DNA of 64,000 nt from Pelagibacteraceae bacterium (GTDB lineage Bacteria > Pseudomonadota > Alphaproteobacteria > Pelagibacterales > Pelagibacteraceae). The position numbers and the translations under genes are program-made. Of this stretch, positions 1 to 9,398 are shown piece by piece (within the stretch, counting starts at the first letter, position 1; every line of letters starts with the position of its first letter). Below the pieces are notes generated by a model, which worked only from the letters and a program-made list of their open reading frames with translations, ran no database searches and was not told the origin of the DNA. The stretch lies in NCBI GenBank assembly GCA_018402735.1, contig JAGYIF010000002.1:310001-374000 (forward strand), written 5' to 3'.

Positions 1-791
1 CCTTCTAATGCAAATCTAGATGTGCCCCAGCCACTTTCATAAGCCGCTTGGGCCAAGGCGATAGAGGGAGGAATAATATCCATTCTTATTTTTAATTCTT
101 CAATACTTTTGTCTGTTATTTTGTATTGCACGAATTTTTCATTGAGCCACTGCTGCTCGGCTTCGTTTAAGCTTTTTTCTCTTAATATTTGGCTTAGATA
201 TTCTCTGTCTTGAGTTATTTGTTCATTTTCATAAAGAATTATAGGTAAAATGACTTTTATAAATAATCTTTTTCTATCAGCTATATTATCTATTTGGGCT
301 ATGCCCGTGGGCAATTTTGACAAAAAAATAGGCTCAACTGCTTTTCCATCACGTATATCTTTTAAATTATAATTTTCTTCCTCAAATAAACTTATTATTG
401 TTCTTGCATCAATATTATTTCCAAAACCAAGCATTTGCTTATCTGAAAATTCAGATGGCTTTTCTATTGGTGCTTGAATTTTTGGCGTTTTGTTAAAATT
501 TAATAAATTTTGATCAATAGCAAGAACGTCATCTTTTGAATAATTATTCACAATCAAAGCTTTGTCTCCTGCAATTTTTGCATAATTTGTATTATTAAAA
601 CTGGGACGAAAAAGAATTGCAAAAAGAATCAAAGTAATAACCCCTCCTTTTGCGTAGGGAAGATTGTAATGCTTGCGTAAGTGATTATCTAATTTTTTTG
701 AAGATTTTCCGAGAACATAGGTGTTAAATTTATAAAAAATATCAATAAACTTGATAAACTTTATAAAATTAATTTTTATATCTTGAAACAT
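1..791 (-). CDS. Bax-like glucosaminidase-domain protein (3' end outside window)
   Basis: Reading leftward from the ATG at 791, 263 codons are open up to the window edge with no stop, so the C-terminal part is missing. One hydrophobic segment lies near residues 49-61, giving a short cytoplasmic N-terminus and a periplasmic body. The last visible residues read PPSIALAQAAYESGWGTSRF, the start of the glucosaminidase (Bax/FlgJ/LytG type) fold, where the Glu in the YESGWG motif is the expected catalytic acid. Known members cleave peptidoglycan glycan strands. It lies 17 nt after the Nfu gene on the same strand. The family is well supported by the motif; the exact cleavage role is inferred. Confidence 0.85.
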   Translation of the reverse strand, partial: MFQDIKINFIKFIKFIDIFYKFNTYVLGKSSKKLDNHLRKHYNLPYAKGGVITLILFAILFRPSFNNTNYAKIAGDKALIVNNYSKDDVLAIDQNLLNFNKTPKIQAPIEKPSEFSDKQMLGFGNNIDARTIISLFEEENYNLKDIRDGKAVEPIFLSKLPTGIAQIDNIADRKRLFIKVILPIILYENEQITQDREYLSQILREKSLNEAEQQWLNEKFVQYKITDKSIEELKIRMDIIPPSIALAQAAYESGWGTSRFALE

Positions 792-808
792 ACTTTAAAT
801 TTTCAAAT

Positions 809-1348
809 TTATTCTAAGTTTACCGCTGTAACGGAATGTACTTCTGGAACATAGTGTTTGATCATACGTTCAACCCCTTGTTTTAATGTAACAACTGAAC
901 TTGGGCAACCAGCACAACTACCTTTTAACATAACTTCAGCTACTCCATTTTTGTAAGATTTTAACTGAATGTCTCCTCCATCTCTTGCAACCGCAGGCCT
1001 AATTTTTTCATTTAATACCTCTTCTATTTTTCGAGAAATATCATCTTTAAAATTTGTGGTCTTCTCAAATGAAAATGGTTTAAAATTAGTTCCAATTTCT
1101 TCGCCCAAGATGCTAAGGATGTCTTCTTTAATTTCATTCCAGTTCTTATTCTGAGATTTTTTGATAGTTATAAAATTTGTGTCGATATAAATTAATTCAG
1201 ATAAGTTTGCTGAAAACAATTTTTCTGCAAATTTAATTCCAGAGCACTCATCTAATGATTTTATTTCTTTTGATCCACTAGATGCTAAATCGAATTCAAA
1301 AACAAATTTTTTTGACTCTGGGTTCGGCGTGTCTGTTACATTAATCAT
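809..1348 (-). CDS. NifU-like iron-sulfur scaffold protein (Nfu)
   Basis: The 179-residue product has an Nfu N-terminal domain at about 1-90, opening with TPNP as in mitochondrial-type Nfu proteins, and a NifU C-terminal domain at about 105-179. Cys145 and Cys148 form the CAGC motif that binds a [4Fe-4S] cluster for transfer to client enzymes in the cytoplasm. The two-domain order is the usual alphaproteobacterial one and the length is normal. The ATG is the only sensible start ahead of the conserved N-terminus. It is followed closely by the Bax-like gene. Clients cannot be told from sequence; the scaffold/carrier role is known for the family. Confidence 0.95.
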   Translation of the reverse strand: MINVTDTPNPESKKFVFEFDLASSGSKEIKSLDECSGIKFAEKLFSANLSELIYIDTNFITIKKSQNKNWNEIKEDILSILGEEIGTNFKPFSFEKTTNFKDDISRKIEEVLNEKIRPAVARDGGDIQLKSYKNGVAEVMLKGSCAGCPSSVVTLKQGVERMIKHYVPEVHSVTAVNLE

Positions 1349-1411
1349 AAATTTAAATAATTCTATATCGAATCATTTTAACCCAATTAAAATTCAATTG
1401 AAACTTAGTAA

Positions 1412-1873
1412 TTAAGCAATTAAATCAATATCTTTTTCTCTAAGAGAGCCAGGTACAATAACAATAGGTATGGTTAAATCTTTGATCTTTTTTCCTGTTA
1501 AAGCTTTAATTAATGGCCCTGGATCTTCGCTATTTGGTGTAGAGGCTAAAACAAGAAATCGGATATTTTGATCTTCTCTAATTAGTTTTAACAATTCATC
1601 GGCTCGATCTCCAATTTTAATAATGATTTCACTTTCTATATTAAATCGGGTTTTAATTTTTTGTGACCAAATTCTACAAAGTTTTTTTGCTTTACTCGTC
1701 TCTTCTTGTTCAATTAAATTTTCTATTCTTGCCCACTGCGCATTAATTGCTGGATCAACAATGTACAGTAAGGACAATTGTCCGTCGGTATGAATGGCTC
1801 TATTAGCTGCAAAGTAGACTGCATTTTCAAATTCTTTACTTTCGTCAACTACTATTAAGAATTTTTTTTTCAT
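1412..1873 (-). CDS. Universal stress protein (UspA family)
   Basis: A 153-residue single-domain protein with the Usp fold: strand 1 FLIVVDESKEFENAV carries the conserved Asp, and the C-terminal half ends with a LTIPIVIVPGS strand. The canonical ATP-binding GxxGx9GS signature is only partly kept (LASTPNSEDPGPLIKALTGKK), so nucleotide binding is uncertain. It overlaps the trpS stop codon by one base and is probably cotranscribed after trpS. Usp proteins are cytoplasmic and linked to starvation and stress survival; the specific role here is unknown. Confidence 0.88.
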   Translation of the reverse strand: MKKKFLIVVDESKEFENAVYFAANRAIHTDGQLSLLYIVDPAINAQWARIENLIEQEETSKAKKLCRIWSQKIKTRFNIESEIIIKIGDRADELLKLIREDQNIRFLVLASTPNSEDPGPLIKALTGKKIKDLTIPIVIVPGSLREKDIDLIA

Positions 1874-2874
1874 TATGCCAATCCTACTATTTCTTTTATC
1901 TCTTTTAGATTCTTATTTGCAACTAAATTTGCTTTCATTTTTCCATTTTCAAGAATTTTAATTAAAAAATCTTTATTAGATTTAAATTTTTTAATTTCTT
2001 TTCCGATAGGTAATATTTTTTCTATCAATAAAGCACTTAATTCTTTTTTAAAATCAGAAAATATTTTCCCTTCCCATTCTTGAACGACTTCTTTAACTTT
2101 TTTATTAGTTAAAGCAGAAAAAATATTGATTAAATTTCTGGCTTCTGGTCTTTCTGTTCCAGCAATTATGTTTGGACCGATAGGTTCGCTATCTGTTTTG
2201 GCTTTTTGTATTTTTTTAATAATTAAATCTTCGTCATCTGTTAAGTTAATTCTCGACAAATCTGATTCTTCAGATTTACTCATTTTTTTCAAACCATCTC
2301 GCAAGCTCATAACTCTAGAAATACCTTCAGAGATAATTGGCTCTGGCATTGTAAAAAAGTCTTTTGCATTAAAATCATTATTAAATTTAATTGCTATGTC
2401 TCTACATAATTCTAAATGCTGTTTTTGATCGTCCCCCACAGGAACGTGAGTTGCTTTGTACATAAGTATGTCTGCAGCCATCAATACTGGGTATGTATAC
2501 AGTCCGACACTCGCTTTTTCTTTGTTACTTCCAGCTTTTTCTTTAAATTGCGTCATTCGGTTAAGCCATCCTATTCTTGCAATACAATTAAAAATCCAAG
2601 CAAGTTCAGCATGTGCTCCAACGGACGATTGTACAAAAATAATATTAGTATCTGGATCAATTCCTGAGGCTATAAGAGCAGATGCCGTTTCTAATACATT
2701 TTGACGTAAAATATCTGGATCGTGATTAACTGTAATTGCATGCATATCCGCTAACATAAAAAAACATTCAAATTTTTTTTGCAATAATACAAAATTATTT
2801 ATGGCTCCTAAGTAATTTCCAAGATGCAAATTACCTGTTGGCTGGATACCAGATAGTATTCTATTTTGATTCAT
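1873..2874 (-). CDS. trpS: Tryptophan--tRNA ligase
   Basis: Class I aminoacyl-tRNA synthetase charging tRNA-Trp. The product is 333 residues from the ATG at 2874, which gives the family start MNQNRILSGIQPTGNLHLGN. A longer frame begins at 2931 but adds 19 residues not expected in TrpS and lies inside murJ. The HIGH equivalent is HLGN near residue 17, and the KMSKS loop is intact as KKMSKSEES. Its start overlaps the last 14 nt of murJ, so the two are likely translationally coupled. Length and motifs are normal for the bacterial enzyme. Confidence 0.96.
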   Translation of the reverse strand: MNQNRILSGIQPTGNLHLGNYLGAINNFVLLQKKFECFFMLADMHAITVNHDPDILRQNVLETASALIASGIDPDTNIIFVQSSVGAHAELAWIFNCIARIGWLNRMTQFKEKAGSNKEKASVGLYTYPVLMAADILMYKATHVPVGDDQKQHLELCRDIAIKFNNDFNAKDFFTMPEPIISEGISRVMSLRDGLKKMSKSEESDLSRINLTDDEDLIIKKIQKAKTDSEPIGPNIIAGTERPEARNLINIFSALTNKKVKEVVQEWEGKIFSDFKKELSALLIEKILPIGKEIKKFKSNKDFLIKILENGKMKANLVANKNLKEIKEIVGLA

Positions 2875-4396
2875 ACGTTTTAACTTTAAAATCCTTAATA
2901 CTAAAAGATTTGAATAATATTGAAAGTACAAAATAAATTATTGATGAACTACCAATGATTATGACTAAATTTAATATTTTAGAAAAAGAGCTATTATAAA
3001 AATTAAATTGAAATTTAAACAATAAAAAATAAAGAATTGCACTCATGACAAACGAACAAACAAAAATTTTTCCTATTCTTTTTTTAAACGTTGCATCAAA
3101 TTCATGTAAATTATTTTTTAATAAAAAAATTTGGTAAATAAATACCCCACACCAACAAGAAACCGTTGTTCCTAAAGCAATAGAGATAAAGCCTAAATAA
3201 GAAAAAAAAGCTAAACTTATTAAAATATTTAGTATTACAGTTACAACAGATACATAAAATGGAAATTGAGTATCCGATCTAGCAAAATAAAAACTAGAGT
3301 AAATTTTTAATAATGAAAAAGCAGGTAAACCAAAACCAAAAACAAATAATGCTTTTGATGTCTGAGCAACACTTTCTTGATCAAAAGAGCCATATCCAAA
3401 AAGTGTTGAAATAATTGGCTCTGTAGCCATAACAATACCTATCATAGCAGGAGCCGATAAAAACAAGGATAGTTCAATAGATCTATTTTGTAAAAAGAAA
3501 CTTCTTCCATCTTTTTGTTGAAAAATTTCTTTAGATAAAGCTGGCAGTATAACTGTTCCAATTGCAATTCCAGTTATTGCTAATGGTAATTGATAAATTC
3601 TATCTGCATAATATAAATAAGATACAGCACTAGTTTGAAACGACGCAATAATTGTTCCCACTAAAATATTAATTTGCATTACTCCAGAAGAAAAAATGCT
3701 AGGGAGTAATTTTTTAAAAAAAATTTTAACATCTGGAAAAATTGTAAATTTAAATTTTATTATGGGAGTAAAATATTTTTTTCCGTAGATAAAAAGCATT
3801 ACAAACTGAAGTATTCCGGCAACAGTAACTGCCCATGCCATATAAAAAACTAATTGTTGGTCAAAAAAATTTGCAAATAAAATTGAGGAGATAAGCAATA
3901 CATTAAGAATAATAGGCGCTGCTGCTGCTAAGGCAAATTTTCCTTTGGTATTTAAAATTGCAGAATAAAATGAAGATAGAGATACAAAAAGTAAAAAAGG
4001 AAAGGAAATTCTACTTAAAGTAACAACCAACTCGTACTTTTCTACGTCGCTAATAAATCCTGGAGAAATTAAATAAATAACCGCGCCCATAAAAACCTCA
4101 GCGATACACACAAGGATCAATAAGATGAATATTAATAAATTAAAAACAGAGTTCGCAAACTCAAAAGACTGATTTTTTAAATCTAATTTTACGTATTGCG
4201 GGACGAATGCAGAATTAAAAGAACCTTCAGCAAATAACCTTCTAAAAGTATTGGGCAACCTAAATGCCACAAAAAAAGCGTCAGCTAAGAAACTTGTACC
4301 AAGAAATATAGCGATTAAAATATCTCTTAAATAGCCAAGAATTCTACTAGCTAACGTTAAGAATCCAAAAGAACCGACGGATGACAAAATATTCAT
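2861..4396 (-). CDS. murJ: Lipid II flippase MurJ (MviN)
   Basis: A 511-residue polytopic membrane protein of the MOP superfamily with about 14 hydrophobic segments. The N-terminus carries the MurJ hallmark SRILGYLRDILIAIFLG, followed by ADAFFVAFRLPNTFRRLFAEG, where the conserved arginines line the lipid II cavity. It moves lipid-linked peptidoglycan precursor across the inner membrane. Transcription runs leftward into trpS, with which it overlaps by 14 nt. It diverges from maeB over a 91-nt AT-rich gap. The length is typical. Confidence 0.96.
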   Translation of the reverse strand: MNILSSVGSFGFLTLASRILGYLRDILIAIFLGTSFLADAFFVAFRLPNTFRRLFAEGSFNSAFVPQYVKLDLKNQSFEFANSVFNLLIFILLILVCIAEVFMGAVIYLISPGFISDVEKYELVVTLSRISFPFLLFVSLSSFYSAILNTKGKFALAAAAPIILNVLLISSILFANFFDQQLVFYMAWAVTVAGILQFVMLFIYGKKYFTPIIKFKFTIFPDVKIFFKKLLPSIFSSGVMQINILVGTIIASFQTSAVSYLYYADRIYQLPLAITGIAIGTVILPALSKEIFQQKDGRSFFLQNRSIELSLFLSAPAMIGIVMATEPIISTLFGYGSFDQESVAQTSKALFVFGFGLPAFSLLKIYSSFYFARSDTQFPFYVSVVTVILNILISLAFFSYLGFISIALGTTVSCWCGVFIYQIFLLKNNLHEFDATFKKRIGKIFVCSFVMSAILYFLLFKFQFNFYNSSFSKILNLVIIIGSSSIIYFVLSILFKSFSIKDFKVKTYESK

Positions 4397-4487
4397 TATT
4401 TTTTAATATTTGTATTGTTTTACAATCTTAATGTTCTAAATTCCGTCCTACAAATAAAAATTAACATTTAAATGTGTCAGAAAATAA

Positions 4488-6767
4488 ATGACAAAAAAGA
4501 CACCTACTCAAAAATACACTGATAAGGAAGCATTAGACTTCCACACAGAAGGAAAGCCTGGAAAAATAGAGGTAATATCCTCAAAAAGTTTATCTACTCA
4601 AAGAGATTTGGCTTTAGCTTATTCTCCAGGAGTTGCTGTTCCTTGTATAGAAATCGGGAAGAATCCTGAAGCTGCTTACGATTACACCAGTAAAGGAAAT
4701 TTAGTTGCGGTGATTAGTAATGGAACTGCAATTTTAGGACTGGGTGATTTAGGAGCTCTTGCATCAAAACCTGTAATGGAAGGAAAATCAGTTTTATTTA
4801 AAAGATTTGCCGACATTGACTCGATAGATATTGAAATAGATTCTAAAGATGCAAATGAAATTATTAACGTCGTATCTAAAATCGCAGTTACATTTGGAGG
4901 AATTAATTTAGAAGATATCGCCGCACCAGACTGTTTCGTTATAGAACAAAAATTAAAAGAATTAGTTGATATCCCAATTTTTCACGATGACCAACATGGA
5001 ACAGCAATTATCACGACTGCGGGATTAATTAATGCATTAGACATTTCTGGAAAATCTATAAAAGATGTCAGGATTGTTGTGAATGGAGCTGGAGCTTCTG
5101 CGATAGCATGTACAGAATTATTTAAAAATAGTGGTGTACCAAATGAAAATGTTACAATGATAGACCGCAAAGGAGTTATTTATAGAGGAAGAGCAGAAGG
5201 CATGGATCAGTGGAAATCCAAGCACGCTGTAGAAACAAAACATAGAACATTAGCTGAAGCAATAAATGGAGCGGACGTCTTTTTAGGTTTGTCAGCAAAA
5301 GACGCTCTTACACAAGAAATGGTAAAATCAATGGCAAAAAATCCAATTATTTTTGCTTGTGCCAATCCAGATCCAGAAATTAGACCAGAGTTAGTAAAAG
5401 AAGTTAGAGATGATGCAATTATTGCAACTGGAAGATCTGACTATCCTAACCAGGTAAATAACTTGATAGGTTTTCCATATATTTTTAGAGGTGCTTTAGA
5501 TGTTAGGGCAAAAGAAATTAACGAAGCTATGAAAGTGGCAGCAGCAAATGCAATTGCTCAGCTTGCAAGAGATAACGTACCAGATGAAGTTGTGGCTGCT
5601 TATGGTGGTGAACGACCAGTTTATGGGAGAGATTATATTATTCCATCAACTTTTGACCCAAGACTAATCACTGTAATTCCTATGGCGGTAGCTAAAGCAG
5701 CAATGGATAGTGGTGTAGCTAGAAAACCTATTGAAGATTTTGAAAAATATGAAAATCAACTAGCTGCTAGATTAGATCAGTCGATGAATTTTATGAGGAC
5801 GATTAATTCTACTATTAAAGGAAAGAAAAAAAGAGTTGTCTTCGCTGAAGGAGAAGATGCCGAAACTCTAAAAGCTGCTGTAGCATTTAAAAATAGTGGT
5901 TTAGGAGAACCAGTATTGATTGCAAATGAAGAAAAATTAAAAGAAACATTTAAAAAAATAGGATTAGACGAAAACTATAAAATAGAAATTTCAAACTCAG
6001 CCGACAAAGATAGGAGTGAGGAATATGTTAAGTTTTTGTACAATAAGCTTCAGCGTAAAGGTGTTCTTGAAGCAGACTGTAATAAGTTAGTAAAAACCGA
6101 TAGAGCAACATGGGGATCTTGTATGGTGTCTTGTGGTCACGCCGATGCAATGGTTACCGGAAATACACGTCACTATGCTGCAACTGTTGAAAAATTAATG
6201 CAATCTGTAGGTCCTAGAGAAAATGAACTAGTTTTTGGAATGTGTATTTTCGTTAACAAAGGAAAAACAATTATTATTGCTGACACAAATGTTATCGAGT
6301 ATCCAGATTCTGAACAATTAGCAGATATGGCCATTTCTTCTGCAAGAGTTGCCAAACAATTAGGATTGGATCCTAAAGTTGCTTTTTTATCGCACTCAAC
6401 ATTTGGGCAACCGGAAACAGATCGAACTAAAAGAGTTGCAAAATCAGTTGAAATTCTAAAACAAAAAAAGGTTGATTTTATATTTGATGGAGAAATGCAG
6501 CCAGACGTTGCTTTAAATAAAAAATATCAATCTACTTACTCTTTTTCTGCATTAGTTGGGAATGCAAATATTTTAATCATGCCCTCCATTCATGCTGCTG
6601 CGATATCAATTAAATTATTAAAAGAATTAAGTGGAGGAAAAGTTATAGGACCAATGCTTATAGGGTTGGGTCAGCCTATCGAAGTTGCTCCTTTAAGATC
6701 AACTAGTAATGAAATTTTAAATCTAGCTTCTATTGCAGCGTACTCGGCCGAAACAATTAAATACTAA
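4488..6767 (+). CDS. maeB: NADP-type malic enzyme with C-terminal phosphotransacetylase-like domain
   Basis: A 759-residue MaeB-type enzyme that decarboxylates malate to pyruvate. The N-terminal malic domain contains SPGVAVPC (residues about 45-52). The NAD(P)-binding domain carries VVNGAGASAIACTELF near 190, and a PTA_PTB domain fills about 425-759 (from KRVVFAEGEDAETLKAA). In characterised MaeB proteins this PTA part is regulatory and acetyl-CoA-responsive rather than a phosphotransacetylase. It stands alone, diverging from murJ and converging with the BON lipoprotein gene two bases after its stop. It connects the TCA cycle to pyruvate, fitting with acs in the same window. Confidence 0.96.
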   Translation: MTKKTPTQKYTDKEALDFHTEGKPGKIEVISSKSLSTQRDLALAYSPGVAVPCIEIGKNPEAAYDYTSKGNLVAVISNGTAILGLGDLGALASKPVMEGKSVLFKRFADIDSIDIEIDSKDANEIINVVSKIAVTFGGINLEDIAAPDCFVIEQKLKELVDIPIFHDDQHGTAIITTAGLINALDISGKSIKDVRIVVNGAGASAIACTELFKNSGVPNENVTMIDRKGVIYRGRAEGMDQWKSKHAVETKHRTLAEAINGADVFLGLSAKDALTQEMVKSMAKNPIIFACANPDPEIRPELVKEVRDDAIIATGRSDYPNQVNNLIGFPYIFRGALDVRAKEINEAMKVAAANAIAQLARDNVPDEVVAAYGGERPVYGRDYIIPSTFDPRLITVIPMAVAKAAMDSGVARKPIEDFEKYENQLAARLDQSMNFMRTINSTIKGKKKRVVFAEGEDAETLKAAVAFKNSGLGEPVLIANEEKLKETFKKIGLDENYKIEISNSADKDRSEEYVKFLYNKLQRKGVLEADCNKLVKTDRATWGSCMVSCGHADAMVTGNTRHYAATVEKLMQSVGPRENELVFGMCIFVNKGKTIIIADTNVIEYPDSEQLADMAISSARVAKQLGLDPKVAFLSHSTFGQPETDRTKRVAKSVEILKQKKVDFIFDGEMQPDVALNKKYQSTYSFSALVGNANILIMPSIHAAAISIKLLKELSGGKVIGPMLIGLGQPIEVAPLRSTSNEILNLASIAAYSAETIKY

Positions 6768-6769
6768 TT

Positions 6770-7360
6770 CTATTTTTTATTTTTTGAAAGCTCTTCTATC
6801 AATAAAATTGAAGCATCAACACTTTTAACATCTTTAATTAGAGAAGCTTCATTAATAACTTCCCTTCGTTCTTCTTCGTTAGCAGCAATTCCAAACACGA
6901 ATATAACTTGGTTGACTGTGTTTATATTATAATTGGCAATTTTGATTTTTTTATTAGTAAGCATTGCCACATTAAGCTGCGAAGTAATAAGTACATCTTT
7001 TGAATAATTTTTTAATGAAAATTTATCTTTTACTTCAATATTATTTTTTACCGACCTTGCCCCTTCTGTTTTCCAAGCAAGTTTGGTCATTAAAATCTTT
7101 TCATCCACTGTTTTCACTGATCCTGTCAAAAAAATATGTCCATCTACAACTTTAGAAGAAACATTCAAAATATGCTTTTTATCTACTTGCGCCATTCTTA
7201 TTAAAATAGATTTTTGCATAATAGAGTCATCAATTTGTGTTCCTAGGGTTCTTGGATCTGTATAAATGCTAACTCCACTTCCCAAAACACCTTCTGAACT
7301 AACTCCGATACATCCATTAAGGGTTAGTAAAGATACAAATATAATTAAAATTTTTTTCAT
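6770..7360 (-). CDS. BON-domain outer-membrane lipoprotein (DolP/YraP-like)
   Basis: A 196-residue protein with a lipoprotein signal peptide ending LTLNGC, with Cys17 as the lipidation site. Two BON-like domains follow at about 45-115 (SILIRMAQVDKKHILNVSSKVVDGHIFLTGSV) and 120-190 (VLITSQLNVAM...VIFVFGIAANEEER). This is the DolP/YraP/OsmY arrangement; these proteins bind phospholipid at the outer membrane or division site. It overlaps the rsmI stop by 4 nt and is likely cotranscribed with it, as in many proteobacteria. The family is clear, the exact role inferred. Confidence 0.9.
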   Translation of the reverse strand: MKKILIIFVSLLTLNGCIGVSSEGVLGSGVSIYTDPRTLGTQIDDSIMQKSILIRMAQVDKKHILNVSSKVVDGHIFLTGSVKTVDEKILMTKLAWKTEGARSVKNNIEVKDKFSLKNYSKDVLITSQLNVAMLTNKKIKIANYNINTVNQVIFVFGIAANEEERREVINEASLIKDVKSVDASILLIEELSKNKK

Positions 7361-8208
7361 TTATTTATTTTTAATATGTTCTGATAAATAATTTTTTTAC
7401 TTATTTTCAATTTTTTCGCAAGATATTCCGAAATATCTTTTGATGACATTTTATTTAGCAAAAGTTTTATCTCCTTAATTAAATCTATATTACTAATATT
7501 TTTAGAATTCTCTCCTTTGCTACTAATAACAAGAGTTATTTCTCCTCTTAAATCATTGGTGCTAATATTGTTTATTAATTCGCTCACACTCCCAAACAAA
7601 TATGTCTCGTGCAATTTTGTAATTTCTCTTCCAATAAAAATTGACCTGTCTTCAAAGTAAGGGGGGAACTCCTTTAAAATTTTTTTTAAGTCTCTTGCGG
7701 GCAAAAATAAAACTATAGAGCTATTTATTTTTGATAATAATTCCAATTCTTGCTCTCTTTGATTGGTGGTTTTAGACAAAAAACCATAAAAATAAAATTT
7801 TGTGTCAAAACCTGATACAGACATAGCAGCAGTAACAGAAGATGGTCCAGGTATGGGTACTACCTTGATATTTTGTTCTCGTGCTGACTTAACTAAAAAA
7901 TGTCCTGGATCAGATATGAGTGGCGTTCCAGCATCTGATATTAATGATACTATTTTTCCTTCACTAATATCTTTAAAAATTTCTTCTACATTTTTAATCT
8001 CATTAAATTTATGAAAAGAAATTAATTTTTTTTTGATATTGTAGTAATTAAGTAGCTTTAAAGAATGTCTTGTATCTTCACATAAAATATAATCCGATTG
8101 TTTTAAAACTTCTAAAGCTCTAAAAGTTATATCGGATAAATTTCCAATAGGAGTGGAAACAACGTAAAGAGCTGGATAAATTAGATTATTTTTTTTGTTT
8201 ACCAACAT
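7357..8208 (-). CDS. rsmI: 16S rRNA (cytidine(1402)-2'-O)-methyltransferase
   Basis: A 283-residue SAM-dependent methyltransferase of the tetrapyrrole-methylase fold. Visible motifs are LYVVSTPIGNLSDITFRALE at residues 14-33, SDAGTPLISDPG near 90, and VPIPGPSSVTAAMSVSG near 117. It modifies C1402 in the ribosomal decoding centre. It diverges from the LpoA-like gene over only 29 nt; the rsmI/LpoA-like pairing is common in proteobacteria. The C-terminal KMSSKDISEYLAKKLKISKK helix pair is usual for RsmI. Confidence 0.95.
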   Translation of the reverse strand: MLVNKKNNLIYPALYVVSTPIGNLSDITFRALEVLKQSDYILCEDTRHSLKLLNYYNIKKKLISFHKFNEIKNVEEIFKDISEGKIVSLISDAGTPLISDPGHFLVKSAREQNIKVVPIPGPSSVTAAMSVSGFDTKFYFYGFLSKTTNQREQELELLSKINSSIVLFLPARDLKKILKEFPPYFEDRSIFIGREITKLHETYLFGSVSELINNISTNDLRGEITLVISSKGENSKNISNIDLIKEIKLLLNKMSSKDISEYLAKKLKISKKIIYQNILKINK

Positions 8209-8237
8209 ATTTTCATCTATATCATTAACACAATTTT

Positions 8238-9398
8238 ATGAAAAATTTTTGTATTAAATTTTTTTTGCTTTCATTTCTTTTGTTAAATTTAACAATCGCA
8301 GCTAATAGTAAAAATCAATCTTTAAGAATAGGTGCAATTCTCCCCCTTACGGGAGATTATCAAGAACTTGGAAATAAAATATTAAAAACTTTTGAGTTGA
8401 CAATTTTTGAGCTTTCAAATGTTGATGTGACTCTTATACCTTTCGACAACAACAGCACTGAAGCTGGAACTAGATTTGCTTTTAAAGAACTCCAAACACA
8501 AAGAGTTGATATTGTTTTGGGGCCAATTTTTATGAAAAATTTACTATCAATTACACAAGAAGAAAATTTTTCAAAATATATCTTTATATCATTAAGTAAT
8601 AACAATGTTGGACTGCCAAGTAATGTAATTACATTCGGAATAAATTTAGATAGTCAAATTTTAGCACTGAGCTCAACTATTAATGATAAAAATAAAAAAA
8701 AAATATTTTTTGCTGATAACTCCGAATTTTCAATGAATGTTTTAAAAAGAATTGAAGAAATTAAAATTCCATTATCATCAAAATATCAATATTCAAATTT
8801 TGATGAAATTAGCGAAAAAGCTAAAATGGCAACCTCATATAATTATAGACACAAAAAACTACTAAACTTGATTGCTGAATTAAAAAAATCAGACAATAGC
8901 AATGATCAGGCCAAAGTTAAAAGTCTTGAAAAAAAGGATACATTGGGAGGTGTGGGCTATCAACAAATTATAGTCCCATTGTTTGATGATGATTTAATAA
9001 GCGTGGTTTCTTTTTTTGATTACTACGATGTTAATTACAAAGAAGCTACATTTGTAACGTTAAACCAATGGTTTAATCAAAAATTGTTACTCGAGCCATC
9101 GCTGCAAAATATTATTTTTCCCTCAATTAACTACGCAAATTTTCAAGAACTAAATAAAAAACTTAAAGAAAACTATAATATTGAAATATCAAATATTGAA
9201 ATCTTAGCTTACGATATTATTCCCTTATTAGTATCGAGTTGGTATGACAAAAAAAATGATTTCTTTTCAACGGAAGACTTTGTTGGCAAAGAGTTTAGAG
9301 GAAAAAGTGGAATATTTAAAATAAATAACCAGAACTACGCAGATCGCAAATTAGATTTATATCAAATTAAAAATAAGTCTTTTGTTAAAATTAACTAA
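8238..9398 (+). CDS. LpoA-like penicillin-binding-protein activator / periplasmic ligand-binding-fold protein
   Basis: The 386-residue product starts with a signal peptide (FFLLSFLLLNLTIAANS, no lipobox cysteine) and then a type I periplasmic-binding fold. Markers are IGAILPLTGDYQELGNKI at the first lobe and VDIVLGPIFMKNLLSI. Its position beside rsmI matches the LpoA family, which in Enterobacteria stimulates PBP1A from the outer membrane. Lack of a lipid anchor suggests a soluble periplasmic form. An alternative is an amino-acid ABC binding protein, but no permease or ATPase is nearby. It converges on rdgB with an 8-nt overlap. Confidence 0.78.
   Translation: MKNFCIKFFLLSFLLLNLTIAANSKNQSLRIGAILPLTGDYQELGNKILKTFELTIFELSNVDVTLIPFDNNSTEAGTRFAFKELQTQRVDIVLGPIFMKNLLSITQEENFSKYIFISLSNNNVGLPSNVITFGINLDSQILALSSTINDKNKKKIFFADNSEFSMNVLKRIEEIKIPLSSKYQYSNFDEISEKAKMATSYNYRHKKLLNLIAELKKSDNSNDQAKVKSLEKKDTLGGVGYQQIIVPLFDDDLISVVSFFDYYDVNYKEATFVTLNQWFNQKLLLEPSLQNIIFPSINYANFQELNKKLKENYNIEISNIEILAYDIIPLLVSSWYDKKNDFFSTEDFVGKEFRGKSGIFKINNQNYADRKLDLYQIKNKSFVKIN

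Noticed and set aside
2875-2931. Longer trpS start
   Set aside because: It adds 19 residues lacking homology to TrpS and lies inside the end of murJ; the ATG at 2874 gives the family N-terminus.
5000-5170. Antisense open frames inside maeB, dnaK, hslU and others
   Set aside because: They lie fully within strongly supported genes on the other strand, have no family motifs and lack ribosome sites.
8238-9398. Amino-acid ABC transporter binding protein
   Set aside because: The fold allows it, but the rsmI neighbour and lack of transporter genes favour the LpoA-like assignment.
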